DNA from: Pokkaliibacter sp. MBI-7
GTDB lineage: Bacteria > Pseudomonadota > Gammaproteobacteria > Pseudomonadales > Balneatricaceae
Direction: 5' to 3'
DNA length: 64,000 nt
Assembly: GCF_029846635.1 (NCBI RefSeq)
Contig: NZ_JARVTG010000001.1
Span: forward strand, 3,931,001-3,995,000
Part shown: piece after piece, positions 53,939 through 62,158 of the stretch
Layout of the letters: every line of letters starts with the position of its first letter
Position numbering within the stretch: the stretch's first letter is position 1
Made by a program: the position numbers and the translations under genes
The notes under the pieces: generated by a model
The model's input: only the letters and a program-made list of their open reading frames with translations
What the model was told of the DNA's origin: nothing
The model's database searches: none

Positions 53939-54931
53939 ATGCAAGCTGCCCTGTATCTGTCCCAGTTGAAAGAAGGTGGTGTGATCTGCCGGCGTGGCGA
54001 TGATGCCCGCCGGGTACTCAATGCAACCTCAACCTATGCCCTGGCGCAGGAAGCCATCGCCGCAGGCACATCGCTGGCTGCCGTGATTGAAACCCATGGT
54101 CTGGGGGACGCGGTGGACCTGAACGCGCTGGCTGCCGCTGGCAAACTCGATTGCCCGGTGCGCCACCCTGACCCGGCGCACATGCACCTGACCGGTACCG
54201 GCCTGACCCATCTGGGCTCGGCGGCCACCCGTGATGCCATGCATGCCAAGGCCAAAAGCGGTGATGAAGAACAGCTGACCGATTCCATGAAGATGTTCCG
54301 CATGGGGCTGGAAGGGGGTAAGCCCGCTGCCGGTCAGGAAGGGGTGCAGCCCGAATGGTTCTACAAGGGCACCGGCGTCGCCGCTGTGGCCTCTGGCGAT
54401 GCGCTGGAGTCACCGGCCTTTGCTCTTGATGGTGGCGAGGAGCCGGAGATTGCCGGGTTCTATGTCATCGGTGCTGACGGCAAGCCCTATCGTCTGGGCT
54501 TTACCGTGGCCAATGAGTTTTCTGATCATGTGACCGAACGCATCAACTATCTGTATCTGGCGCACTCCAAACTGCGTCCGGCGTCTTTCGGCGCGGAGCT
54601 GCTGATCGGCGAGCTGCCCGATGACATTCAGGGCACGTCGCGCATTCTGCGTAACGGCGAAGTGCTGTGGCAGAAGCCCTTCCTGTCCGGGGAGGCCAAT
54701 ATGTCGCACACCATCGCCAATCTGGAGCACCACCACTTCAAATATGCCCTGTTCCGTCAGCCGGGTGATCTGCATGTGCATATGTTTGGCACCGCTACCC
54801 TGTCGTTTGCCGATGGCATCAGGGTGGAAGAGGGCGACGTGTTTGAAATCGATGCACCGCAGCTGGGCCTGCCCCTGCGTAACCCGCTGCAACGGGGTGA
54901 GCGCCCCGCGACTGAGGTAGTCGGACTATGA
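53939..54931 (+). CDS. gguC: GguC / AraD1-family fumarylacetoacetate-hydrolase-fold protein
   Basis: A 330-residue protein of the AraD1 (L-2-keto-3-deoxyarabonate dehydratase-like) branch of the FAH family. HLTGTGLTHLGSAATRD, GFTVANEFSDHVTERI and PGDLHVHMFGTATLSFADGI, split over the C-terminal half, are characteristic. It would convert 2-keto-3-deoxy-L-arabonate to 2-oxoglutarate semialdehyde. ATG at 53939 follows AAGGAG; a frame from 53897 lies within gguB. It overlaps the SDR gene by four bases. Confidence 0.88.
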   Translation: MQAALYLSQLKEGGVICRRGDDARRVLNATSTYALAQEAIAAGTSLAAVIETHGLGDAVDLNALAAAGKLDCPVRHPDPAHMHLTGTGLTHLGSAATRDAMHAKAKSGDEEQLTDSMKMFRMGLEGGKPAAGQEGVQPEWFYKGTGVAAVASGDALESPAFALDGGEEPEIAGFYVIGADGKPYRLGFTVANEFSDHVTERINYLYLAHSKLRPASFGAELLIGELPDDIQGTSRILRNGEVLWQKPFLSGEANMSHTIANLEHHHFKYALFRQPGDLHVHMFGTATLSFADGIRVEEGDVFEIDAPQLGLPLRNPLQRGERPATEVVGL

Positions 54932-55731
54932 CCGGTCAACATTCTCCTGCATCTGACCCCGCCGTCAGCAACGGCAAAGCCAGTTATCCCGGCCTGCGTG
55001 GCCGTACCGTGCTGATCTCCGGCGGTGCCACCGGCATTGGCCGGGCGCTGGTGGAAGCCTTTGCCCGCCAGGGCGCCTGCACCGCATTTGTGGATATCGC
55101 CGCTGAGGAAGGTGAAGCCCTGTCCCGGCAGCTCAATGCCGAAGGCTGTGAAACCCTGTTCCAGCGCTGTGACATCACTGACATCAAGGCCTATCAGAGC
55201 ACCATCTTCAAGGCTGCCGAGCATTTTGGCCCGATTACCGTACTGGTCAACAATGCCGCCAACGACGTGCGTCATTCACTGGATTCCATCAGTGCCGAAC
55301 GCTTCGACGAGCTGATCTCGGTCAACCTGCGTCACGCCATGTTTGCCGCTCAGGCGGTGGCACCGATGATGCGTCAGGCCGGTGGCGGCTCCATCGTCAA
55401 CTTCGGTTCGGTGGGCTGGATGATGGCCTCGGCGGGCTATCCGGTGTACGCCGCCAGTAAGGCGGCGGTACACGGCATGACCCGCGGGCTGGCCCGTGAT
55501 CTGGGCAAGGACCATATCCGCGTCAATACGCTGGTGCCCGGCTGGGTCATGACGGAAAAACAACTGTCCCTGTGGGTCGATGAGGCCGCCAGAGATCTGA
55601 TCAAACGCAGCCAGTGCATGCCCGGTCAACTGCTGCCGGAACATATCGCCGATATGGCGCTGTTTCTGGCCTCGGATGCGTCTGCCATGTGCACGGCACA
55701 GAATTTTATTGTTGATGGAGGCTGGGTATGA
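54928..55731 (+). CDS. SDR sugar dehydrogenase
   Basis: A 267-residue short-chain dehydrogenase with the cofactor motif GGATGIGRALVEAF, NNAAND, a catalytic serine near NFGSVGW, and YAASKAAVHG with the catalytic Tyr-x3-Lys. It likely oxidises L-arabinose or D-galactose (or D-xylose) to the lactone, the first step of the route encoded around it. The start overlaps gguC and the stop overlaps the dehydratase gene. Confidence 0.85.
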   Translation: MTGQHSPASDPAVSNGKASYPGLRGRTVLISGGATGIGRALVEAFARQGACTAFVDIAAEEGEALSRQLNAEGCETLFQRCDITDIKAYQSTIFKAAEHFGPITVLVNNAANDVRHSLDSISAERFDELISVNLRHAMFAAQAVAPMMRQAGGGSIVNFGSVGWMMASAGYPVYAASKAAVHGMTRGLARDLGKDHIRVNTLVPGWVMTEKQLSLWVDEAARDLIKRSQCMPGQLLPEHIADMALFLASDASAMCTAQNFIVDGGWV

Positions 55732-57473
55732 GCAACTTCAAACCCGCAAAATGGCCGCGTAAATTGCGCTCCACCGAGTGGTTCGGTGGCGATTCCCGGG
55801 ATCATATCTACCACCGCAGCTGGATGAAGAATCAGGGCCTGCCTGCTGATCTGTTCGACGGCCGTCCGGTCATCGGGATCTGTAACACCTGGTCGCAGCT
55901 GACGCCCTGTAATGCTCACCTGCGTGATCTGGCAGAGCGGGTCAAGCACGGCATTTATGAAGCGGGCGGTCTGCCGCTGGAATTCCCGGTGTTTTCGCCC
56001 GGTGAAAGTTCCCTGCGTCCTACTGCCATGATGTACCGCAATATGGCCGCAATGGATGTGGAAGAAGCCCTGCGTGCCAACCCGCTGGACGGCGTAGTGC
56101 TGCTGGCAGGCTGTGACAAGACCACTCCGGCCCTGCTGATGGGCGCGGCCAGTGTCGATATTCCCGCGATTGTTGTGTCCGGCGGACCCATGCTCAACGG
56201 CTGGTTCCGTGGCGAACGGGTCGGTTCGGGCACCGCGCTGTGGCAAATGTCGGAAGACATCAAGGCCGGCAAGATGAGCCGTGAAGACTTCCTCGAAGCC
56301 GAGCAGTCGATGTCTCGCTCGCCCGGTTCCTGCAACACCATGGGCACCGCCAGCACCATGGCCAGCATGGCCGAAGCACTGGGCATGGCCCTGTCGGGCA
56401 ATGCCGCCATTCCGGCGGTCGACAGCCGTCGCCGGGTGATGGCGCACCTGACTGGCCGCCGTATCGTGCAGATGGTCAAAGATGATCTCAAGCCCTCTGA
56501 CATCATGACCCGTCAGGCGTTCGAGAATGCCATCCGGGTTAATGGTGCCATCGGTGGTTCAACCAATGCGGTAATTCACCTGCTGGCCATTGCCGGGCGG
56601 GTGGGCATTGACCTGACACTGGATGACTGGGATCGCCTTGGTCGTGATATTCCCACCATCGTTAACCTGATGCCGTCGGGTAAATACCTGATGGAGGAGT
56701 TCTTCTACGCCGGTGGTCTGCCGGTGGTGATTCGTCATCTGGGCGAGGGCGGTAAGCTGCACAAGGATGCTGTGACCGTCTCCGGTGAGAGCATCTGGGA
56801 CGAAGTGAAAGAGGTTCGTAACTGGAACCCGGATGTCATTCTGCCGGTCGACAAGGCACTGACCCAGAGCGGTGGCATTGCGGTGCTGCGTGGCAATCTG
56901 GCACCCCGGGGCGCGGTGCTGAAACCCTCCGCTGCCAGCCCGCATCTGATGCAGCATCGTGGCCGTGCGGTGGTGTTTGAAGACATCGATGACTACAAGG
57001 CCAAGATCAACGACGAGAGTCTGGATATCGACGAAACCTGCGTGATGGTGCTGAAAAACTGCGGCCCACGGGGTTATCCCGGCATGGCCGAAGTCGGCAA
57101 CATGGGCCTGCCGCCCAAGGTGCTGCGCAAGGGCATTACCGACATGGTGCGGATTTCCGATGCCCGTATGTCCGGCACGGCCTACGGCACCGTGGTTCTG
57201 CATACCACGCCGGAAGCAGCGGCCGGTGGCCCGCTGGCAGTGGTACAGAACGGTGACATGATTGAGCTGGACGTGGCCGCACGTCGTATTCATCTGGATA
57301 TTCCCGAGGAGGAGCTGGCCCGCCGTCTGGCCGCCTGGCAGCCCACGGTGGAAGCACCGAAGAGCGGCTACATCAAGCTGTTCCATGAGCATGTCGAAGG
57401 CGCTGACACCGGCGCTGACTTCGACTTCCTCAAGGGCTGCCGCGGTGCGCCTATTCCCAAGGACAGCCACTAA
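55728..57473 (+). CDS. IlvD/Edd-family sugar-acid dehydratase (L-arabonate dehydratase-like)
   Basis: A 581-residue Fe-S dehydratase. The cysteines are in IGICNTWSQLTPCN, AGCDKTTPALLMG and SPGSCNTMGTAST. The start KWPRKLRSTEWFGG is typical of sugar-acid rather than amino-acid pathway members. It would dehydrate L-arabonate, and possibly D-galactonate or D-fuconate, to 2-keto-3-deoxy acids. No separate galactonate dehydratase is present, which makes dual use plausible. A 146-bp gap with paired hairpins follows. Confidence 0.88.
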   Translation: MSNFKPAKWPRKLRSTEWFGGDSRDHIYHRSWMKNQGLPADLFDGRPVIGICNTWSQLTPCNAHLRDLAERVKHGIYEAGGLPLEFPVFSPGESSLRPTAMMYRNMAAMDVEEALRANPLDGVVLLAGCDKTTPALLMGAASVDIPAIVVSGGPMLNGWFRGERVGSGTALWQMSEDIKAGKMSREDFLEAEQSMSRSPGSCNTMGTASTMASMAEALGMALSGNAAIPAVDSRRRVMAHLTGRRIVQMVKDDLKPSDIMTRQAFENAIRVNGAIGGSTNAVIHLLAIAGRVGIDLTLDDWDRLGRDIPTIVNLMPSGKYLMEEFFYAGGLPVVIRHLGEGGKLHKDAVTVSGESIWDEVKEVRNWNPDVILPVDKALTQSGGIAVLRGNLAPRGAVLKPSAASPHLMQHRGRAVVFEDIDDYKAKINDESLDIDETCVMVLKNCGPRGYPGMAEVGNMGLPPKVLRKGITDMVRISDARMSGTAYGTVVLHTTPEAAAGGPLAVVQNGDMIELDVAARRIHLDIPEEELARRLAAWQPTVEAPKSGYIKLFHEHVEGADTGADFDFLKGCRGAPIPKDSH

Positions 57474-57510
57474 GGCCGAGTAACGCGCCTTCCTTCCCAC
57501 CTTTTTCACC

Positions 57511-57550
57511 GTTCCTCTCCTTCGCCGGGAGAGGCACTGGGGAGAGGAAC
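57511..57550 (+). other. Alternative hairpins between dehydratase and aldehyde dehydrogenase genes
   Basis: GTTCCTCTCC (57511-57520) can pair with GGAGAGG (57528-57534) or, over ten bases, with GGAGAGGAAC (57541-57550). The pairings exclude each other. No T run follows, so it is not a simple terminator. Confidence 0.5.
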
Positions 57551-57619
57551 CGGGTAGAGGGCGCGTGAGCACATTGTTGACGTTATCCGTCGTACAGATT
57601 CAGCAGGAGGAACCACACC

Positions 57620-59134
57620 GTGACCAGCTTGACCGGAAAACATCTGATTGCAGGCAACTGGGTAGCAGGGGAGACCACCTTTGCTTCATCACCGGCAGTC
57701 GGGCCGGTACATCATTTTGCGGTGGGTACACCTGACCATGTTCGCGCTGCGTGTGAAGCGGCGGAACAGGCCTTCACCCATTTTGGCTATTCCAGCCGTG
57801 CCGAGCGGGCAGCGCTGCTGCGCCGTATTACTGATGAAATTGATGCCCGCGGTGATGCCATCACCGAGATTGGCACGCAGGAAACCGGTCTGCCCACCGC
57901 CCGTCTGGTGGGGGAGCGGGGCCGTACGGTAGGCCAGCTGCGGCTGTTCGCTGAGCATATCGAGGCCGGTGATTATCTTGATCGCCGCCATGATGCCGCT
58001 CTGCCTGATCGTCAGCCCTTGCCGCGCCCTGAGCTGTTTCTGATGCAGCGGCCTATTGGCCCTGTTGCGGTATTTGGTGCCTCCAACTTTCCGCTGGCGT
58101 TTTCCGTAGCCGGTGGCGATACCGCCTCTGCGCTGGCGGCGGGCTGTCCGGTGGTGGTGAAAGGCCATTCCGCCCACCCCGGTACCGGCGAAATCGTGGC
58201 ACAGGCGATTGCCGCTGCCATCGAGGCCTGTGGCGTTCATCCCGGTGTGTTTTCCCTGATTCAGGGTGGCAACCGTGAAGTCGGTCAAACCCTGGTGCAG
58301 CATCCGCTGATCCGGGCGGTGGGCTTTACCGGCAGTCTGGCCGGTGGGCGTGCCCTGTTTGATCTCTGTGCACAGCGTCATGATCCCATTCCGTTCTTTG
58401 GTGAGCTGGGCTCGGTCAACCCGATGTTTGTGCTGCCTGCTGCGGTAGCCGCGCGTGGTGATGCCATCGGCAAAGGCTGGGCGGCTTCACTGACCATGGG
58501 CGCCGGGCAGTTCTGCACTAACCCCGGCATTGCCGTACTGCTGAAAGGGCAGGACGCCGATGCCTTTATCGCCAGCGCTACCGCTGCGCTGGAGCAGGTA
58601 GGTGCCCAGACCATGCTGACGGACGGCATTGCTGCCGCCTATCGCCATGGGATGGAGCGGGTGCAGTCAAGTGCAGGCGTGCAAACGCTGCTGAGTACCC
58701 AGTGCAGTCAGCGCAGTGCCACGCCGTATCTGTTCCAGACCACCGCGGCCAACTGGCTGAGCAACGCCGCACTGGGCGAGGAAGTCTTTGGCCCGTTGGG
58801 GCTGGTGGTGGTGGCTGACAGTGTCGAAGAGATGCTGGCACTGGCCTCGGCACTGGAAGGTCAGCTGACCTGCACATTGCAACTGGATGCTGATGACAGC
58901 GGGCTGGCCCGCCAGCTGCTGCCGATTCTGGAGCGCAAGGCCGGGCGCCTGCTGGCCAATGGTTTCCCCACGGGGGTGGAAGTCAGTGACACCATGGTGC
59001 ACGGCGGGCCTTATCCTGCCTCCACTAACTTTGGCGCAACCTCTGTCGGCACTATGGCCATCCGTCGATTCCTGCGGCCGGTGTGTTATCAGAATTTGCC
59101 CCATGACGTCTTGCCGCTGGATTTGCAGGGGTAA
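57620..59134 (+). CDS. 2,5-dioxovalerate (alpha-ketoglutarate semialdehyde) dehydrogenase
   Basis: A 504-residue NADP-type aldehyde dehydrogenase. FGASNFPLAFSVAGGDTASAL, ELGSVNPMFVLP (catalytic Glu) and GAGQFCTNPG (catalytic Cys) fit the KGSADH group that oxidises 2-oxoglutarate semialdehyde to 2-oxoglutarate, the last step of the arabinose route started by the neighbours. The start codon is GTG at 57620, with GGAGG ten bases upstream. Confidence 0.88.
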   Translation: MTSLTGKHLIAGNWVAGETTFASSPAVGPVHHFAVGTPDHVRAACEAAEQAFTHFGYSSRAERAALLRRITDEIDARGDAITEIGTQETGLPTARLVGERGRTVGQLRLFAEHIEAGDYLDRRHDAALPDRQPLPRPELFLMQRPIGPVAVFGASNFPLAFSVAGGDTASALAAGCPVVVKGHSAHPGTGEIVAQAIAAAIEACGVHPGVFSLIQGGNREVGQTLVQHPLIRAVGFTGSLAGGRALFDLCAQRHDPIPFFGELGSVNPMFVLPAAVAARGDAIGKGWAASLTMGAGQFCTNPGIAVLLKGQDADAFIASATAALEQVGAQTMLTDGIAAAYRHGMERVQSSAGVQTLLSTQCSQRSATPYLFQTTAANWLSNAALGEEVFGPLGLVVVADSVEEMLALASALEGQLTCTLQLDADDSGLARQLLPILERKAGRLLANGFPTGVEVSDTMVHGGPYPASTNFGATSVGTMAIRRFLRPVCYQNLPHDVLPLDLQG

Positions 59135-59257
59135 GAACGTATTTATGATCTGCTGCGTTTCGGGGAACGGCAGACAAGCCATCATCACGGTATTAACCCA
59201 GCAGCACTGTGTCCCCGCAGTGCGACCATTATTAGCCATCAAGCAAGAGCGCCAAGC

Positions 59258-60178
59258 ATGAGCACGACCGACTGGATTGCTGTCGACTGGGGCACCTCAC
59301 ATATGCGGGCCTGGGCTATGACGGCCAGCGGCGATATTCTGCAGCGGGCTGCTTCAGACAAGGGGATGGGTAGCTTGTCTCCCGATCAGTTTGAAACGGC
59401 ACTGCTGGAGCAGATCGAGCCCTGGCTCAGAGACGATGCGCTGATGCCGGTGCTGGCCTGCGGTATGGTGGGCGCCCGTCAGGGCTGGTGCGAGGCGCCT
59501 TATACCCAGGTGCCCTGCACGCCGCTGGCCGTCGATAAAATGGTCAGGCCGGTGGTGCATGACGCGCGAATCGCGGTGCATATCATCCCGGGTCTGTGTC
59601 AGCAGGGGCCCGCGGATGTGATGCGCGGTGAGGAAACCCAGATCGCTGGCTTTATGGCAGAGCATCCCCATTTTGTCGGTGTGCTCTGTCTGCCCGGTAC
59701 CCACTGCAAGTGGGCAGATCTGCGCGACGGCAAGGTCCTGCGCTTTCACACCTATATGACTGGCGAGCTGTTTGCCCTGCTGTCACAACAGTCGGTGCTG
59801 CGTCATGGTATGCAGCAGGAAGCCGCGCAGGGGATAGATGAAGTCGTGTTCCTGCAGGCCGTCAATGAAGCATTCCAGCAGCCTCAGCAGCTGAGCAGTG
59901 CCCTGTTTGGTCTGCGTGCCGCCGGGTTGCTGCAGGGGCTTGGCGCCGCGGCTGCCCGTGCCCGGTTGTCCGGGCTGCTGATCGGTAATGAGCTGGCCGC
60001 TGCAGCGTCGCTGTGGCAGGACCATGCGGTCAGTATTATCGGTGATCAGGGCCTGTCAGCCCTGTATGCCAAAGCCCTGCAGGCGCAGGGGATACCAGTG
60101 GCGACGGTCAGCGCTGAACAGATTACGCTGAATGGTTTACGTGCTGCCTGGCAGCAGCTTGCGCGCAGCGGATCGTGA
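59258..60178 (+). CDS. dgoK: 2-dehydro-3-deoxygalactonokinase (DgoK)
   Basis: A 306-residue ASKHA-fold kinase. VDWGTSHMRAWAM is the phosphate-1 loop; LPGTHCKWADL and HTYMTGELFALL are DgoK features. It phosphorylates 2-keto-3-deoxygalactonate. The next gene encodes the aldolase for its product, so a De Ley-Doudoroff galactose branch is present. The 123-bp gap before it has no gene. Confidence 0.92.
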   Translation: MSTTDWIAVDWGTSHMRAWAMTASGDILQRAASDKGMGSLSPDQFETALLEQIEPWLRDDALMPVLACGMVGARQGWCEAPYTQVPCTPLAVDKMVRPVVHDARIAVHIIPGLCQQGPADVMRGEETQIAGFMAEHPHFVGVLCLPGTHCKWADLRDGKVLRFHTYMTGELFALLSQQSVLRHGMQQEAAQGIDEVVFLQAVNEAFQQPQQLSSALFGLRAAGLLQGLGAAAARARLSGLLIGNELAAAASLWQDHAVSIIGDQGLSALYAKALQAQGIPVATVSAEQITLNGLRAAWQQLARSGS

Positions 60179-60214
60179 CCATCATCGGCATAGCACCCGA
60201 TCAGGAGTTCTAAT

Positions 60215-60826
60215 ATGCAACGCAATCTGATTGCGATCCTGCGGGGGATTCGCCCCGAAGAAGCGGAGGCGATTACCGCCGCGATTATTGAGGCCGGGAT
60301 CAGCCGTATCGAAGTACCGCTCAACTCACCCGAGCCGCTGCACAGTATCGAAATCATGGCGAAGGCCTTCAGCACTGTGGCGCAAATCGGTGCCGGTACC
60401 GTGCTGACGGTGGATCAGGTCGGAGAAGTGTCTGCCGCCGGTGGCACCTTTGTGGTTTCGCCCAACTGCTATGAGGCCGTGATTGAGGCTACCCGCATGC
60501 GTGGCATGGGCTCATACCCCGGCGTACTGACGCCCAGTGAGTGTTTCACGGCACTGCGTTGCGGTGCTTCAGCGCTGAAAGTTTTTCCGGCCACGATGAT
60601 GGGGATTGAGGGGCTCAAGGCCATTCGGGCGGTATTACCTGCCGGCACACAGGTGCTGATGGTCGGCGGCGTCGATGACAGCAATTTTGGCCAGTGGCTG
60701 GCCGCCGGAGCGGATGGTTTCGGTATCGGTTCGGCCCTGTACAAGCCGGGCAAGACGGTGGCTGAAGTGGCTGCCAGTGCACGGCGGATGGTCGCCGCCT
60801 ACGACCAGTACCATGGAGGCCAGTGA
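60215..60826 (+). CDS. dgoA: 2-dehydro-3-deoxy-6-phosphogalactonate aldolase (DgoA)
   Basis: A 203-residue KDPG/KDPGal aldolase with AILRGIRPEEAEAI at the start, EVPLNSPEPL, GAGTVLTVDQV and the Schiff-base lysine in CGASALKVFPATMMG. It splits the DgoK product into pyruvate and glyceraldehyde 3-phosphate. It follows dgoK by 36 bp and overlaps the lactonase gene by one base (TGATG). Confidence 0.92.
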   Translation: MQRNLIAILRGIRPEEAEAITAAIIEAGISRIEVPLNSPEPLHSIEIMAKAFSTVAQIGAGTVLTVDQVGEVSAAGGTFVVSPNCYEAVIEATRMRGMGSYPGVLTPSECFTALRCGASALKVFPATMMGIEGLKAIRAVLPAGTQVLMVGGVDDSNFGQWLAAGADGFGIGSALYKPGKTVAEVAASARRMVAAYDQYHGGQ

Positions 60827-61701
60827 TGACAAGTCAGGTCTGGGACCCGCGCGCCTGCCATCTGGGCGAGGGCGCGTTGTGGCATCCGTTGCGCCAGCAG
60901 TTGTTCTGGTTCGACATTCTCGGCAATCGCCTGCTCAGTCGTGACGGCGACAGGCCGTTACAGTGGCAGTTTGACGAGCGGGTATCGGCAGCCGGCTGGA
61001 TTGACGAGCGGCATCTGCTGATCGCCAGCGAAAGCGGTCTGCAACGTTTTGATCTGCAAAAGGGTCAGGGTGACATGATCTGTGCACTGGAAGCAGACAA
61101 CCCCCAGACCCGCTCCAACGATGGCCGCGCCGACCCCTGGGGCGGTTTCTGGATCGGCACCATGGGTAAACAGGCCCAGCCTCAGGCCGGCGCGATCTAC
61201 CGCTACTATCGCGGAGAGGTACGTCAGCTGTTCCCGGCAATCACCATTACCAATGCCATCTGCTTCTCCCCGGACCGGCGCTTTGCCTACTTTGCCGATA
61301 CCGCCCGCGATCTGATCTGGCGTCAGGCGCTGGAACCTGTGCATGGCTGGCCGCAGGGGGATGCGGAGATATTTATTGATACCGCTCGTGAGGGAGTGCA
61401 CCCGGACGGTGCTGTCGTCGACAGCGCTGGCCGGCTGTGGAACGCCCAGTGGGGTGCCGCCCGCGTGGCCTGCTATAGCCCACAGGGTGCATTTGTGCAG
61501 GCTGTCAGCTTTAGTGCCAGCCAGATATCCTGCCCCTGCTTTGGCGGTGCAGAACTGCGCACTCTGTTTGCTACCTCCGCGCAGGAAGGGATGTCCGCCG
61601 AGGTACTGGCGGCAGAGCCGGACGCTGGCAGGGTGTTTGTGGCTGAGCTGGCCGGCGAACAGGATATTCAGGGGCAGGCGGAACATCAGGTGGTGCTGTA
61701 A
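60826..61701 (+). CDS. SMP-30/gluconolactonase-family sugar lactonase
   Basis: A 291-residue six-bladed propeller protein. The metal ligands are in LGEGALWH (Glu), NDGRADPWGGFWIGTMG (Asn, Asp) and HPDGAVVDSAGRLW (Asp). It would open arabino- or galactono-lactone made by the SDR enzyme. The ATG at 60826 follows GGAGG; the neighbouring GTG at 60823 is the alternative. It is the last gene of the operon. Confidence 0.9.
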   Translation: MTSQVWDPRACHLGEGALWHPLRQQLFWFDILGNRLLSRDGDRPLQWQFDERVSAAGWIDERHLLIASESGLQRFDLQKGQGDMICALEADNPQTRSNDGRADPWGGFWIGTMGKQAQPQAGAIYRYYRGEVRQLFPAITITNAICFSPDRRFAYFADTARDLIWRQALEPVHGWPQGDAEIFIDTAREGVHPDGAVVDSAGRLWNAQWGAARVACYSPQGAFVQAVSFSASQISCPCFGGAELRTLFATSAQEGMSAEVLAAEPDAGRVFVAELAGEQDIQGQAEHQVVL

Positions 61702-62158
61702 CCACCGTGCCTGACCTAACAGGTCGTTGAAAATCTATCTGCGTTGCCGAATACCGCGTCAAAAACAGGCTCAAAATGCTCATTTAGCCCACTAAACTCC
61801 GCTTTTTCGCCTGCTTCTTGTGCCCTCGGGGTATTTCCTTGTCTCGGCTGCCTCGATAACGTTTTTCAACAGCCTGCTAAAGAATGACGCCAATCCGCTC
61901 GGGGCTATTGTGTGCTCTGCACAAAAACTGCATGGTGAGTAAGCCCGAAAGCATCATCTGATAAGTCTCTGCCTTACTGCTATCCACCGGGGTACGGTCA
62001 GGTGTAAAAACCGTGTCGCTGTCTGCCACCGTCAGTGGTCAGGCCAGCGATGTCGTAGTCGCATTCTTTGCTGAACAGCAACGCTGTTCTCCCGGACAGG
62101 CAGGGTCTTGCCGGTCCCACAGAGTGCGGGTCAGGGACATACCTATCAGGACATAACT
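61702..62158. other. 457-bp intergenic region with MITE copy 2
   Basis: No gene is seen. The left part is the MITE-like element; the remaining 278 bp before gapN contain no promoter I can assign with confidence. Confidence 0.6.
61720..61876 (+). mobile_element. MITE-like element, copy 2 (157 bp), with CTAA duplication
   Basis: It matches copy 1 at 44128-44267 almost base for base, except for a 17-bp longer segment after CGCCTG and a diverged left tip (CAGGTCGTTG). CTAA flanks it on both sides (61716-61719 and 61877-61880). CTAA is the reverse complement of the TTAG flanking copy 1, so both sit at the same four-base target. No coding capacity. Confidence 0.92.
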
